Positions 18,927-28,764 of a DNA stretch of 64,000 bases are shown here, piece after piece; the stretch's first letter is position 1; each line of letters opens with the position of its first letter. Origin of the DNA: Candidatus Aenigmatarchaeota archaeon (GTDB lineage Archaea > Aenigmatarchaeota > Aenigmatarchaeia > QMZP01 > JAFGSV01); contig JAFGFG010000009.1 in NCBI GenBank assembly GCA_016931255.1, positions 27,627-91,626 on the forward strand, given 5' to 3'. Under the pieces are notes generated by a model that saw only the letters and a program-made list of their open reading frames with translations, searched no databases and was not told the DNA's origin. A program made the position numbers and the translations under genes.

Positions 18927-19538
18927 GTGAATATGATGACTAAGGAAAAAATTGTTCAGGATGGAAGAGAGGAGATTTCTGTAGCTTTCGGTCCGCAGAG
19001 TTTCAAAAAGGCTGAGAATGAGCTTTTTTCTGAGAAGATAGACCCTGTCAGGGCAAGGAGCTTCTGGGGAGAGGTTGGAAAGGCTGCAATAGAGATAGGC
19101 AAGGCTGTAGCCACAAGACCCACAAGGGCCAGGGCAAGGATTGGCGCTTATGATATTCTGGGTGTAGGTGTTGAAGAGAACAAGATTCCTTCTTACAGGA
19201 ACGCTCTCACAACCACATACACCAAGGTCGGCAATGATTACCTTCAGAAGATAACAGGAGAATTTGGTAAATTCGTCTACGGTGCAAATGACAATGGTGA
19301 TATTTACGTGAACAGGAATCTTGACATAGCTGATGAGAAGGCCACAAACCTTCACGAGTATGCGCACACGGACAAGCCTCATGCAGGCGAGACAGAGGTC
19401 GAGGCTACCGGAAGGGCTTATGCTGAATACATAGCTGATAACGACTACAGCGGCCAGATAAGGGAGCTTGCAAGAGCTGCCCTTATAGGCTTTGAAAAAG
19501 TGGAGGGAAAGTCCTTTAACGGGTTTTCCTACAATTAA
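18927..19538 (+). CDS. HExxH-motif protein (candidate zinc metallopeptidase), first gene of accessory locus
   Basis: TNLHEYAHTDKPHAGETEVEATGRAYAEYIA; HEYAH at about 19353-19367 with downstream Glu. Confidence 0.6.
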   Translation: MNMMTKEKIVQDGREEISVAFGPQSFKKAENELFSEKIDPVRARSFWGEVGKAAIEIGKAVATRPTRARARIGAYDILGVGVEENKIPSYRNALTTTYTKVGNDYLQKITGEFGKFVYGANDNGDIYVNRNLDIADEKATNLHEYAHTDKPHAGETEVEATGRAYAEYIADNDYSGQIRELARAALIGFEKVEGKSFNGFSYN

Positions 19539-19549
19539 GGGGAATTGAT

Positions 19550-19732
19550 ATGATGACAGTAAAACTTCAGAGGATGGCGAAGTACGCGAACGATGTAGAC
19601 CTGCTGATGTCACTTGTGACACAGAAGGGCCTGGACCCTTTCGCAGAAGAGAGGAAGAACAGCATGCTCTATCAGCTCGAGGCTGAGGAGATTACTGCTG
19701 ACAGCGTTAAAAATCTTATGGAGAATGCTTAA
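19550..19732 (+). CDS. small hypothetical protein (60 aa)
   Basis: Intact ORF between co-directional genes, preceded by AGGGGAATTGAT. Confidence 0.6.
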   Translation: MMTVKLQRMAKYANDVDLLMSLVTQKGLDPFAEERKNSMLYQLEAEEITADSVKNLMENA

Positions 19733-19745
19733 AGGAGTGATTACT

Positions 19746-20630
19746 ATGGGAAGACTTGACAAGCTTTACGATGAAAGCATAATGATAAAAAGGCCTATGA
19801 AGGGAACTAGAATTGGTAGCATAGGCAAGATGATTGTGAACAAAGTCGGAGAAGAGCTTGTCAAAAAAATTCCTGATTCTTCTGGTGCAGGTATTCTTAG
19901 CGGTGTTTACAATTCAGCGAAGAACGGTCTTAGGGAAACACTTCAAGCAAAGAAGCATAAGTATGGTAAGGATGCATTTGAGAATCCCATATCTGGACTT
20001 AATAAGATTGTCCAGAATGGATGGTCTCTTTATCACCTCAAGGACGGTCTCACTACAATGGACAGCGTTTACACTGTCGAGAGGGGTGGCGCAGAGTATA
20101 TGATTTATATGCAGGGAGATGGCGAGAGCTTAAGCACCGCAGATCTCTCTTACATGGCTGACAATGTGAAAGGAAAGGAAGCGGAAGTTGAAATGAGTCT
20201 CTACAACAGTCTGGAAAAGTTCAAAGACGACGACTCAGTTGAAGCTGGCGTTTACGAAGAGCTTACAGACAACGACGCAAAGCAGACGATGGATAAAAAC
20301 AGAGTACCATCTGAATACAGGCGCGCAGAGCTTTGGTTATTCGGAAAGAAGGGAAAGAGGACAGTCGTTGGCACAGCATCTGACGGTTCAAAAATAATAA
20401 GATACGAGAAGCCTTCTACAGCTGACTTTCTTAAGTATTATGGAAGAATGGATCTCATGTACAGTGCACTTTCCATGACTGCAGCTCCTGCTGAAGGTAT
20501 TCTTTCAAACCAGGCTAAAGAAAACCTCTATGTGTCAGAAGCGGTAAACAGCATAGAATCAACAAAGAGGGCCTACGGTGGTGGGGCAAATCCACTTGCG
20601 CCTCACTCAATATACAGGAATGTCGCCTAA
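19746..20630 (+). CDS. hypothetical protein
   Basis: MGRLDKLYDESIMIKRP...; preceded by GGAGTGATTACT. Confidence 0.75.
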   Translation: MGRLDKLYDESIMIKRPMKGTRIGSIGKMIVNKVGEELVKKIPDSSGAGILSGVYNSAKNGLRETLQAKKHKYGKDAFENPISGLNKIVQNGWSLYHLKDGLTTMDSVYTVERGGAEYMIYMQGDGESLSTADLSYMADNVKGKEAEVEMSLYNSLEKFKDDDSVEAGVYEELTDNDAKQTMDKNRVPSEYRRAELWLFGKKGKRTVVGTASDGSKIIRYEKPSTADFLKYYGRMDLMYSALSMTAAPAEGILSNQAKENLYVSEAVNSIESTKRAYGGGANPLAPHSIYRNVA

Positions 20631-20669
20631 AATCCAAACTTATTAATCTTTCTTTGGTCATTAATTATT

Positions 20670-21335
20670 ATGGCTGATATTCTCACTATGCTGCAGCAGC
20701 TTCTCTGCTACGGGAACTACTCGTGCATGCAGGAGTTTCAGCAGTACATGTACCAGCCTGTTGAAGGGCTGTTTTATGCGATATTCTTTCCCGTTGTTTT
20801 CATAATAATTTTCATATACATAATAGCTGGCACTGTGGGCCAGTTCAATAGGGGAATAAGACTTCTTGTGGCAATGGCTGTATTTGCTTTCATAATATTA
20901 CAGGGATGGTACGGATTCTTCATTTCACTGAGCAAGATGTGGCTCATTATCATAGTGCTTTTGGGATTCCTTTGGATGCTGCTGCATACGTTTGTCGGCA
21001 GAGGCCGTGGTGAAGGCACTGCCAAAGGAAGAACAGGCGGCCACGACGGGTTTAAAATCGCTGGTATAGATGTTGGTGGTGCGGTCTGGAATAAGCTTAC
21101 TGGCACCACCGGTGTCCAGCTTGAAACGCTTAAAGCGGATATTGATACGCTTGAATCAACACCAGTAGGCATGCACGGAATAGATGAGATGACTTCAAGG
21201 ATAAACGGAAAGCTGCTTGAGCTTAGAGGCGACCCTGCGAAGTACGGCCTTGACAAGGGTAAAGTTGACAAATTAATGCATAGATACATGGATTTATGTA
21301 AGAAAAAGGGTGTGAAGGCGAACCTTCCTAAATAG
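20670..21335 (+). CDS. small polytopic membrane protein with soluble C-terminal tail
   Basis: Several TM segments followed by a charged tail; own TATA about 30 nt upstream. Confidence 0.75.
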   Translation: MADILTMLQQLLCYGNYSCMQEFQQYMYQPVEGLFYAIFFPVVFIIIFIYIIAGTVGQFNRGIRLLVAMAVFAFIILQGWYGFFISLSKMWLIIIVLLGFLWMLLHTFVGRGRGEGTAKGRTGGHDGFKIAGIDVGGAVWNKLTGTTGVQLETLKADIDTLESTPVGMHGIDEMTSRINGKLLELRGDPAKYGLDKGKVDKLMHRYMDLCKKKGVKANLPK

Positions 21336-21343
21336 GTGATTAG

Positions 21344-21781
21344 ATGGCACTCGATTTCACAGCACTGGAAACGCTTCTCCCCTTCCTTCTGATACTCGCT
21401 GTTTCATACGGGGCTCTCGAGACAGTGGGAATGTTCAGGAACAAGGCCGTGAAGGCCATAATAGCTGTGGTTCTCGCGTTCTTTGCTATTTCCAATTCCA
21501 TGACAGTCACTTACATAAACGGCCTGCTTCCGTATGCAGCCATACTTTTCATAATTTTCTTTGGCATAGGCTTCGTCAAGAAATCACTCAGCGGTGGGCA
21601 GAAGGACAACGAGCTGATAATAATCATCATAGTGCTGGTCATGCTGTTCGTGGGCTCGCTGTACACAACGACAAGCGATTTCAATATGTACCAGTACAAC
21701 GAGCTTGTATGGATAGCCGGCATAGCTGTCATAGGTGCGATACTGTATGGCGCATACAGAATGAAAGAGCCTGTAAGGTGA
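21344..21781 (+). CDS. small polytopic membrane protein
   Basis: Hydrophobic 145-aa ORF; SD-like AGGTGAT before ATG. Confidence 0.75.
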   Translation: MALDFTALETLLPFLLILAVSYGALETVGMFRNKAVKAIIAVVLAFFAISNSMTVTYINGLLPYAAILFIIFFGIGFVKKSLSGGQKDNELIIIIIVLVMLFVGSLYTTTSDFNMYQYNELVWIAGIAVIGAILYGAYRMKEPVR

Positions 21782-21785
21782 TTTA

Positions 21786-22121
21786 ATGGCGGCATTCGAG
21801 ACCATGGTACGGTTTCTTGAGTCACTTGGTGTCTTCAATTACCTTGCTTTCGTTCTTCTTATCACAATTCTCTATTACTCTTTCGAATACATTCTCAGGA
21901 ACATAAAGGCGCTCGAAAAGAGGCAGACTCACAGGATGATACTGGCAGTAGTACTGTCAGTTGCCGTGACTGCGCTGATGTACGTCATTTTCTTTCCTGT
22001 GGCCGGCTCAGTAGGCATGGTTGTCGCTGGTATTGTTTTCATATCTGCGGTTTTCTTCCTTCTGGCTGCAACAGGCATGAGGCTCGGAGGAATGGACATT
22101 CCCTCCCTTTTTCGGAAGTAA
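21786..22121 (+). CDS. small polytopic membrane protein
   Basis: Hydrophobic 111-aa ORF; SD-like AGGTGAT before ATG. Confidence 0.72.
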   Translation: MAAFETMVRFLESLGVFNYLAFVLLITILYYSFEYILRNIKALEKRQTHRMILAVVLSVAVTALMYVIFFPVAGSVGMVVAGIVFISAVFFLLAATGMRLGGMDIPSLFRK

Positions 22122-22171
22122 CCGGCTCAATACCATGAAAGTTTATAAGTCTTCCCACGCAATAACATTTT

Positions 22172-22732
22172 ATGGGACTATTCGAAACAATGGTTCAGAA
22201 CATGCAGAGGATGGAGTTCTTCCAGTATCTCTTCCCATTCCTGCTCGCATTCGCTCTTCTTTACGGGCTTATGCAGTGGGCATTCAAAGAAAACCTTGGC
22301 GGTAGGAGGGTGCATACGCTCATAGCGATTATTCTTTCATTCTTCGTAATGCTTTATTCGAGCTACAACACATGGCTTTTCGCGCTCCTTACAACCACTT
22401 CAGGCATATGGCTTGGGCTTGCAACAGTTGCACTTCTGTTAGTGCTCTTCGCACAGCTCCTTGGCATAGACATAGGTTCAATGCTGAGTGGCGCCGGGGG
22501 AAGCAAATACCCATGGATAAAGTGGATAATCCTCCTCATCATTGTCTGGATCGTTCTGTCAGCGTTCCTTGGATACGCAGGTATGTCAGCATGGCTTCCA
22601 TACTGGCTTACAGGCAGTGATCTTTGGACAGTGCTTCTCGTAGTCGTCATCATAGGTGCAGTCTTCTACTTCGTTGGTGAAGACAGCGGCAAATCCAGCG
22701 GTGGCAGCGACGATAAGGCGAAACCGAGTTAA
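22172..22732 (+). CDS. small polytopic membrane protein
   Basis: Hydrophobic 186-aa ORF; TTTATAAG 30 nt upstream. Confidence 0.75.
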   Translation: MGLFETMVQNMQRMEFFQYLFPFLLAFALLYGLMQWAFKENLGGRRVHTLIAIILSFFVMLYSSYNTWLFALLTTTSGIWLGLATVALLLVLFAQLLGIDIGSMLSGAGGSKYPWIKWIILLIIVWIVLSAFLGYAGMSAWLPYWLTGSDLWTVLLVVVIIGAVFYFVGEDSGKSSGGSDDKAKPS

Positions 22733-22772
22733 TTTTTTACACTTTTTCTCTTTATTTCAGAATTAGATGAAG

Positions 22773-23870
22773 CTATCTGCTTTTGGGCGGTGCGTATCTC
22801 GGGGGCTCACCAGGCTCGTCGTCTTTCTGAGGTTCCGGTGCTTCCCTGGCCTTAGGCTTTTCAAGCGGATTTTCTGTCATAACCTTCTTCTCAGGAGTCT
22901 TCGGAGGCTCGGGAACAGGAGCAGGCGACGAAGCGAACTTCATCTTTCTTATGGATTCAATCATGGGGTTCAGCGAGCTTTTTACAACCTCTTCAATGGA
23001 GTCGATTCTTGCGTTGGTTTCCTCTATGCTTTCTTTCTGAATACCTATATCCTTTTTCAGGTTCATCACCTCATCTGGTGATGATGCCCCGCTCTGGGAT
23101 GATGAATTCTTCATATCACTTTCAATTTTCTCAAGTCTTTCTTCCAGATCGCTGAACCTGACAGCTATTTCTTTCATTTTTTCATCAGCTATCTCTTCAG
23201 TGAGCTCCTCGATGTCTCTTCTTCTGCGCTCCTTGAGTATCCTTGTTCTGTCATCCTTGTCCTTTGGTAGCGGCGATCTTGCAAAAGGCAGGGGTTCGAG
23301 TTCATCCCTTGGCACGGGAGGCGGACCCATTCCGGTGGAGTCTTCCATCCTGTCAATAAAAGCATCAGGTCCCATTTTCCTTTCTTTCGGCACATCGTCG
23401 ATGTCATCCATGTCGTCAAGGTCATCGTCCCACTTGGTTGGCGCAAACTGATTCTTTGGTGCAGCAGGCGGCATATTGAATCCCCTTGGTGAAAAAGGCT
23501 CGTCACCCGTCATATCATCAATTTCCGGTTGCTGAGGCGATGGCTGTTCTGGAGACATTGGCGGTATTTGTCTGGGCTGAAGCGGCCTCTGCGGCTCCTG
23601 TGGCATTGCAGGCATCTGTGGAACTCCCTGGGCCGAGCCAGAAGAACCTGACCTCATGGCGTCCTTCATTGCGCGGTCAACCTCTATGGGGCTGAATCCG
23701 TCCTCTCTGAGTGTTTTTACAATCTCCGGTTCCGAGAAGCCCTGAGAAGACATGGAAAGAACTTTCTGAGTGGGGACACCCCTCCCCCCGGCGGCTGGTG
23801 CCGGTGGCGCATTACCCTTCTTTTTCCCCAATCCTAACATAATCAGTACCGCATTTATAATTACTTTCAT
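22773..23870 (-). CDS. Pro-rich, partly disordered protein with C-terminal coiled coil
   Basis: GFSEPEIVKTLREDGFSPIEVDRAMKDAM segment, Pro-rich linker, heptad-like RFSDLEERLEKIESDMKN. Confidence 0.7.
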   Translation of the reverse strand: MKVIINAVLIMLGLGKKKGNAPPAPAAGGRGVPTQKVLSMSSQGFSEPEIVKTLREDGFSPIEVDRAMKDAMRSGSSGSAQGVPQMPAMPQEPQRPLQPRQIPPMSPEQPSPQQPEIDDMTGDEPFSPRGFNMPPAAPKNQFAPTKWDDDLDDMDDIDDVPKERKMGPDAFIDRMEDSTGMGPPPVPRDELEPLPFARSPLPKDKDDRTRILKERRRRDIEELTEEIADEKMKEIAVRFSDLEERLEKIESDMKNSSSQSGASSPDEVMNLKKDIGIQKESIEETNARIDSIEEVVKSSLNPMIESIRKMKFASSPAPVPEPPKTPEKKVMTENPLEKPKAREAPEPQKDDEPGEPPRYAPPKSR

Positions 23871-23883
23871 CTCTACTTAAAGA

Positions 23884-24270
23884 TTACTCAGGTGCCTTAT
23901 CTGGCTGCCCTGCAAGCCGTGGGAGGATTGACTCGAACAGCTTTACTGTCTCCTCAACCCTCTTCAGCTCACTCTTCTTTACCATGAACTGGAGCTGCTT
24001 CACAACCTCCTTCAGTGTGTTATTGACTGTATTCGTTTTCTCGTCGAGAGCTGTCATCTTTTCTTCAATACCCTTCAGCCTGACATCAAGTGATTCAAGC
24101 TTTCCTGAGAACGATTCATCAAGAGAGCTTATCCTGCTGGTGAGAATCCTTTCCCTTTCCTCAATGAGCCTGAGCCTCTTTGTGTTGTCGTTGACCCTTC
24201 CGACGATTTCGTTGACTATCGGCGCTCCGCCCTTCTTCTTTCCTGAAGACTGCTCATTCATGACAGGCAT
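23884..24270 (-). CDS. small coiled-coil protein
   Basis: 128 aa, heptad-like pattern; adjacent to the previous minus-strand coiled-coil gene. Confidence 0.7.
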   Translation of the reverse strand: MPVMNEQSSGKKKGGAPIVNEIVGRVNDNTKRLRLIEERERILTSRISSLDESFSGKLESLDVRLKGIEEKMTALDEKTNTVNNTLKEVVKQLQFMVKKSELKRVEETVKLFESILPRLAGQPDKAPE

Positions 24271-24355
24271 AATATCAAACTCCGGTTATTTTTATTTAGT
24301 CTGCCACAATATAAAAGTACACAGAGATTTGAACAGCAGTTCAGGTGACCGGTTT

Positions 24356-26602
24356 ATGGCTTCAGGCGAATACACGTATGATGAAGACGAGCAGAAGCTC
24401 AGGCTCAATTATCTCGGTTCTGCTTTTGGCGCGAGTGTGGAGGATTATGCCGAATGCATGGCAGATGTCATAGACAAGATTCTCGAGGTCAAGAGCGTCA
24501 GGACAATAATACTGACCAAGGACAGGGAATACGAGTACGGTCCGGACCAGACTAAGATGCTTGTGGAGATATCCAATGTCATAGAGGATGTCGTCCGTGA
24601 GAGGCTCACAGGAAGGATAAAGGCAGCTGACAACCTCCAGAAGCGAATGATACCCGAGATGAACGCGCGTGTTCAGGAGATTGTGCTGAACCTCCTGAGG
24701 CGGGACCCCATAGGCGCCTATGTCGAGGTCATACGCGAGATGAGGCGCGTCAAGATAAAGGCAAAGCATACCAATCAGAAGAGCGTTTATGATTTCTACG
24801 TGGACTATCTGAAGAATGTTCTCAATGTGCTGAAGACCAAGCTTGAGGCAACACAGATAATAAAGCTCGCAAAGCCTCACATAGCCGGATATACGCAGGG
24901 CGACAGGTCTCTCTACCGTGAGATGTTCGTTCCGAGCATACGGCCTAACTTCATGCTCACCCGTTACATGATAACACCTCCTGAGAACGGCAGGTCTGTC
25001 AAGAGGTACAATGTAGGCGACACGGAAGTGGAGATTTTCAAGCTTCCTGACAGGGCTGAATACTTCTACTATGTTCTGCCTCCCGAGTTCATTCTCAGCG
25101 AAGAGAAGTATGCTGTGCTGGATTCCGCGCGGAGGTACATGGCTACCCATAGGCCGAAGGATGCTGAATTCGTCAGAACAGGAAAAATACGCGAGGTCTT
25201 CTTTAGCATAGGAAGGGACATGATACGGGAAGTGGCCGACCAGCAGAGGGTGCACCTGACATCAAAGGACATCGAGCAGCTTGCCACCATACTTACAAGG
25301 TATACAGCAGGCCTTGGCGTTCTCGAGATACTGCTTGCTGACGAGAAGATTCAGGACGTGTACGTCAACTCTCCTGTTGAGTCACAGCCCATACTGATAA
25401 ACCATTCGGAGTTTGAGGAGTGCAGGACCAATCTCATACCGACGCAGGATGATGCCGAGGCATGGGCTACAAGGCTGAGGATGCAGTCTGGAAGGCCTCT
25501 GGACGAGGCCAATCCTGTATTGGACACTGATGTGTCTGTTCCGGGAGGGAATGCAAGGTTCTGCGTAATCACGAGAACGCTGTCTCCGCATGGCCTTGGC
25601 TTTGCCATAAGGAGGCACAGGGACAAGCCATGGACGCTGCCGCTTTTCATAAACGCCAAGATGCTCACGCCTCTGGCTGCCGGCACACTTTCATTCCTCA
25701 TAGACGGCACAGCGAGCATGCTGGTCGCAGGTGGGAGGGGCGCAGGTAAGACATCCATGCTTGCGAGCATAATGCTTGAGATACTGCCGAAAACAAGGAT
25801 TGTCACCATAGAGGATACACTTGAACTGCCTGTGGACCAGCTCAGGGACATAGGATATAACATCGAGCGCCTGAAGTCCCGTTCTGTCCTGACAATGGTG
25901 GAAACAGAAGTGGCCTCGGACGAGGCTCTCAGGACTGCGCTAAGACTTGGTGATTCTGCGCTGGTTGTGGGCGAAGTCAGGTCAACGGAAGCCAGAGCCC
26001 TGTACGAAGCCATGAGAATAGGTGCGCTTTCCAATGTGGTTATGGGCACAATCCACGGCGAATCAGCTTATGGTGTCTTTGACAGGGTCGTGAATGACTT
26101 GGAAGTTCCCATGACATCATTCAAGGCCACTGACATAATTCCCATATGCAAGAGCCTCCGTTCTGCTGACGGTCTCCACCGTTTCAGGCGAATGACAGAG
26201 ATAACAGAAGTCCGCAAGAAATGGGAAAAGAACCCTGACAAGGAAGGCGGCTTCGTCAACCTTTTCGAATACTCCGCAAAAGAGGATGAGATGAAGCCTA
26301 CGGATACACTTGTCAACGGCGAATCCGAGACACTGAACAGGATTTCAAGCTACGTCAGGGAATGGCACGGCGACTGGGCAGCTGTGTGGGAAAACATAAA
26401 ACTCAGGGCTGACATCAAGAAGGCCATGGTGGAAATGAGCATCAGGACGAAACGGCCTGAACTGATGGAGGCGGAATGGTGCGTGAAGTCGAATTCCATG
26501 TTCCACCTTTTCTCAGAAATCACGCAAAAGGATGTCGGGGCAGTTGAGGCAAAGACAGTCTACGATGAATGGCTCAAGTGGTTCAGGAGCAGCATAAGGT
26601 AA
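24356..26602 (+). CDS. type II/IV secretion system ATPase (GspE/TadA/VirB11 superfamily)
   Basis: Walker A VAGGRGAGKTSMLASIM, Asp box TIEDTLELP, Walker B LVVGEVRSTEARALYEAM, His box GTIHGES. Start reset from ORF track to MASGEYTYDEDE. Confidence 0.92.
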   Translation: MASGEYTYDEDEQKLRLNYLGSAFGASVEDYAECMADVIDKILEVKSVRTIILTKDREYEYGPDQTKMLVEISNVIEDVVRERLTGRIKAADNLQKRMIPEMNARVQEIVLNLLRRDPIGAYVEVIREMRRVKIKAKHTNQKSVYDFYVDYLKNVLNVLKTKLEATQIIKLAKPHIAGYTQGDRSLYREMFVPSIRPNFMLTRYMITPPENGRSVKRYNVGDTEVEIFKLPDRAEYFYYVLPPEFILSEEKYAVLDSARRYMATHRPKDAEFVRTGKIREVFFSIGRDMIREVADQQRVHLTSKDIEQLATILTRYTAGLGVLEILLADEKIQDVYVNSPVESQPILINHSEFEECRTNLIPTQDDAEAWATRLRMQSGRPLDEANPVLDTDVSVPGGNARFCVITRTLSPHGLGFAIRRHRDKPWTLPLFINAKMLTPLAAGTLSFLIDGTASMLVAGGRGAGKTSMLASIMLEILPKTRIVTIEDTLELPVDQLRDIGYNIERLKSRSVLTMVETEVASDEALRTALRLGDSALVVGEVRSTEARALYEAMRIGALSNVVMGTIHGESAYGVFDRVVNDLEVPMTSFKATDIIPICKSLRSADGLHRFRRMTEITEVRKKWEKNPDKEGGFVNLFEYSAKEDEMKPTDTLVNGESETLNRISSYVREWHGDWAAVWENIKLRADIKKAMVEMSIRTKRPELMEAEWCVKSNSMFHLFSEITQKDVGAVEAKTVYDEWLKWFRSSIR

Positions 26603-26637
26603 TTTTTTTCTTTAAAGAAAACGAACAAATAATTAAC

Positions 26638-28737
26638 ATGTCGTTTTTCAGCAGGAAGAAGAAGGCTCCTCAGGCACCTGCTTACAGCACCGGCCAGCTT
26701 GATCCCAGAATGATAAACATCTCATCAAGGGAGTACAGGCTTTACCGCAGCAAGTCGGAATTAAGGCTGAACTGGTATGAGCAGCTGGCCAAGTTCGCTG
26801 TCGGCATAATAAATGTGAGTTTTGACAAGAAGACCACGGATGACATAAATGCCGCAATAGACTTCACAGGACTGCGCATAAAGCCGAATGCGCCGACAGC
26901 TCTGTTCCTGATGAGCATTATATTCTTCTCGTTCCTCGGAGGATTCCTGTTTGCGCTGAGGATAGTCCCGACAGCCTATGGAGTGATTGCATCAGTGATA
27001 CTCGGGCTTGCTGTCGGGTACTTCCTGATGTCGTATCCGAAAAGCCATATGAAGACGCTCCGCATACAGGCAAGCTCGCAGGTCGTCCTTGCGATACTCT
27101 ACATGGTGGTGAGCATGAGGATATCGCCGAATGTCGAGCGCGCGCTGAGGTTCACGTCGTCCAACATATCAGGCATGCTTGCATGGGACATGAGAAGGCT
27201 CCTGTGGGACATAGAGATGGGAAAATACTACTCAGCCAACGAAGCGCTTGCGAATTACATCGTCAAGTGGAAGCCTGAGAACGAGGAATTCTCGGAAGCG
27301 CTGAGAATGATAGTGGATTCGCAGAGCCAGATCCAGGAAAAGGCTGAAAAGACTTTGGACGAGGCGCTCAGGGTTGTCCTTGAAGGGACGAGGGACAGGA
27401 TGAAGCACTATGCGCAGGACCTTCAGATGCCTGTCACCATGATTCACATGATGGGCATAGTCCTTCCGATACTCGGCTCTGTGATGGCTCCGATGGCAGC
27501 AATTTTCCTGTCAGACATGATTACGCCATGGCATTTCCTTGCCGGATACGACATACTGCTGCCCATTCTGCTTGTGTGGTTCATAAACAACACGCTGAGC
27601 AAGCGTCCTGTGACATTCTCAAAGATAGACGTCTCGCAGCATCCGAGCCTTCCGCCGCCGGGAAGCTTCATGATCAGGAGCGGTAAGAAGAGGATAATAG
27701 TGCCCGCATTACCCATAGCGCTCCTTGTGGGGGCCCTCATACTAATAATGCCTGTGCTGTATTTCGCTGAGCATTCAGAATTTCTCATAGTCCCGATGGT
27801 CGATGACGGCAGTGGAAACATGGTGCCGTCTGAAATCCAGGACCCGGCTCCGGATACGACTCTCCTTATGTCCATACTGATAACAGTAGGAGCCGGAGCG
27901 TCGCTGTCCATATACTTCCTCCTCTCCAATCTCCAGCGCTCGCGAGTCGAGGCCACTGTATACAAGATGGAATCTGAATTTGAACTGGCTCTTTTCCAGC
28001 TGGGCAACAGGATATCCGGCGGCACACCTCTGGAGATAGCTGTTGAGAAGGCTGCTGTGGATGTGAAGGACATGGAGATTTCCAATCTCTTCCAGATTGT
28101 CCTGAGGAACATGCGCAACTTCGGGATGACATTCGAGAACGCGCTGATGAATCCCCAGAGCGGCGCGCTGAGATTCTACCCGAGCAGGCTGATACAGAAC
28201 GTGATGAGAACCATAACAGACACCGCCAGGAAGGGCGTGCAGTTCGCTTCGGAATCCATGCTCACTGTATCCAAGTACCTGAAAAGCGTGAGGGAGACAC
28301 AGGAATACATGAGGACGCTGCTTTCTGAAACCACGAGCAGCATGCAGTTCCAGGCTTATGGAATGGCACCGCTCGTGAGCGGCCTCATAGTGGCAATGTC
28401 CAGCGTCATCATACAGATCATAGGATTCCTCGGCACCAGGCTCAACGAGTTCGGCCTGCAGGACAGCTTCGGCATAGACCCGAGCTCTATACTGGGGTCA
28501 TCAAGTGCTGTGACCCCCGCGATGTTCCAGCTCATAATGGGAACGTACCTCATAGAGGTGATAATAATCCTTGCCATGTTCGTGACCAAGGTCAACAGGG
28601 GGGATGACAAGTCGAGCCAGTGGCTGCTGGCCGGAAAGATGATATTTATAGCTGTGATAATATACTCCATGGTTGCAATAGGCTCAAGTATGATGTTCGG
28701 CAGCATGATAGAGGATGCGATGAGGACACTCGCGTAA
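26638..28737 (+). CDS. type II secretion F-like (TadC/ArlJ) platform protein, two fused F-like halves
   Basis: TM clusters with GspF-like helical domains; second half FQLGNRISGGTPLEIAVEKAA...; follows the ATPase gene. Confidence 0.85.
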   Translation: MSFFSRKKKAPQAPAYSTGQLDPRMINISSREYRLYRSKSELRLNWYEQLAKFAVGIINVSFDKKTTDDINAAIDFTGLRIKPNAPTALFLMSIIFFSFLGGFLFALRIVPTAYGVIASVILGLAVGYFLMSYPKSHMKTLRIQASSQVVLAILYMVVSMRISPNVERALRFTSSNISGMLAWDMRRLLWDIEMGKYYSANEALANYIVKWKPENEEFSEALRMIVDSQSQIQEKAEKTLDEALRVVLEGTRDRMKHYAQDLQMPVTMIHMMGIVLPILGSVMAPMAAIFLSDMITPWHFLAGYDILLPILLVWFINNTLSKRPVTFSKIDVSQHPSLPPPGSFMIRSGKKRIIVPALPIALLVGALILIMPVLYFAEHSEFLIVPMVDDGSGNMVPSEIQDPAPDTTLLMSILITVGAGASLSIYFLLSNLQRSRVEATVYKMESEFELALFQLGNRISGGTPLEIAVEKAAVDVKDMEISNLFQIVLRNMRNFGMTFENALMNPQSGALRFYPSRLIQNVMRTITDTARKGVQFASESMLTVSKYLKSVRETQEYMRTLLSETTSSMQFQAYGMAPLVSGLIVAMSSVIIQIIGFLGTRLNEFGLQDSFGIDPSSILGSSSAVTPAMFQLIMGTYLIEVIIILAMFVTKVNRGDDKSSQWLLAGKMIFIAVIIYSMVAIGSSMMFGSMIEDAMRTLA

Positions 28738-28764
28738 TTTATACCATAGTTACCAATACTAATT

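Noticed and set aside
18804-19622. 272-aa minus-strand ORF across the intergenic region and HExxH gene
   Set aside because: Antisense shadow ORF; composition is not protein-like and the plus-strand gene has a promoter and coherent motif.
23984-24355. Upstream extension of the secretion ATPase ORF in the track
   Set aside because: The extension is antisense to the 23884-24270 coiled-coil gene and Ser/Leu/Phe-rich; MASGEYTYDEDE at 24356 is a better start.
25351-26049. 232-aa minus-strand ORF inside the secretion ATPase gene
   Set aside because: Antisense shadow; the plus strand encodes Walker A/B and His-box motifs.
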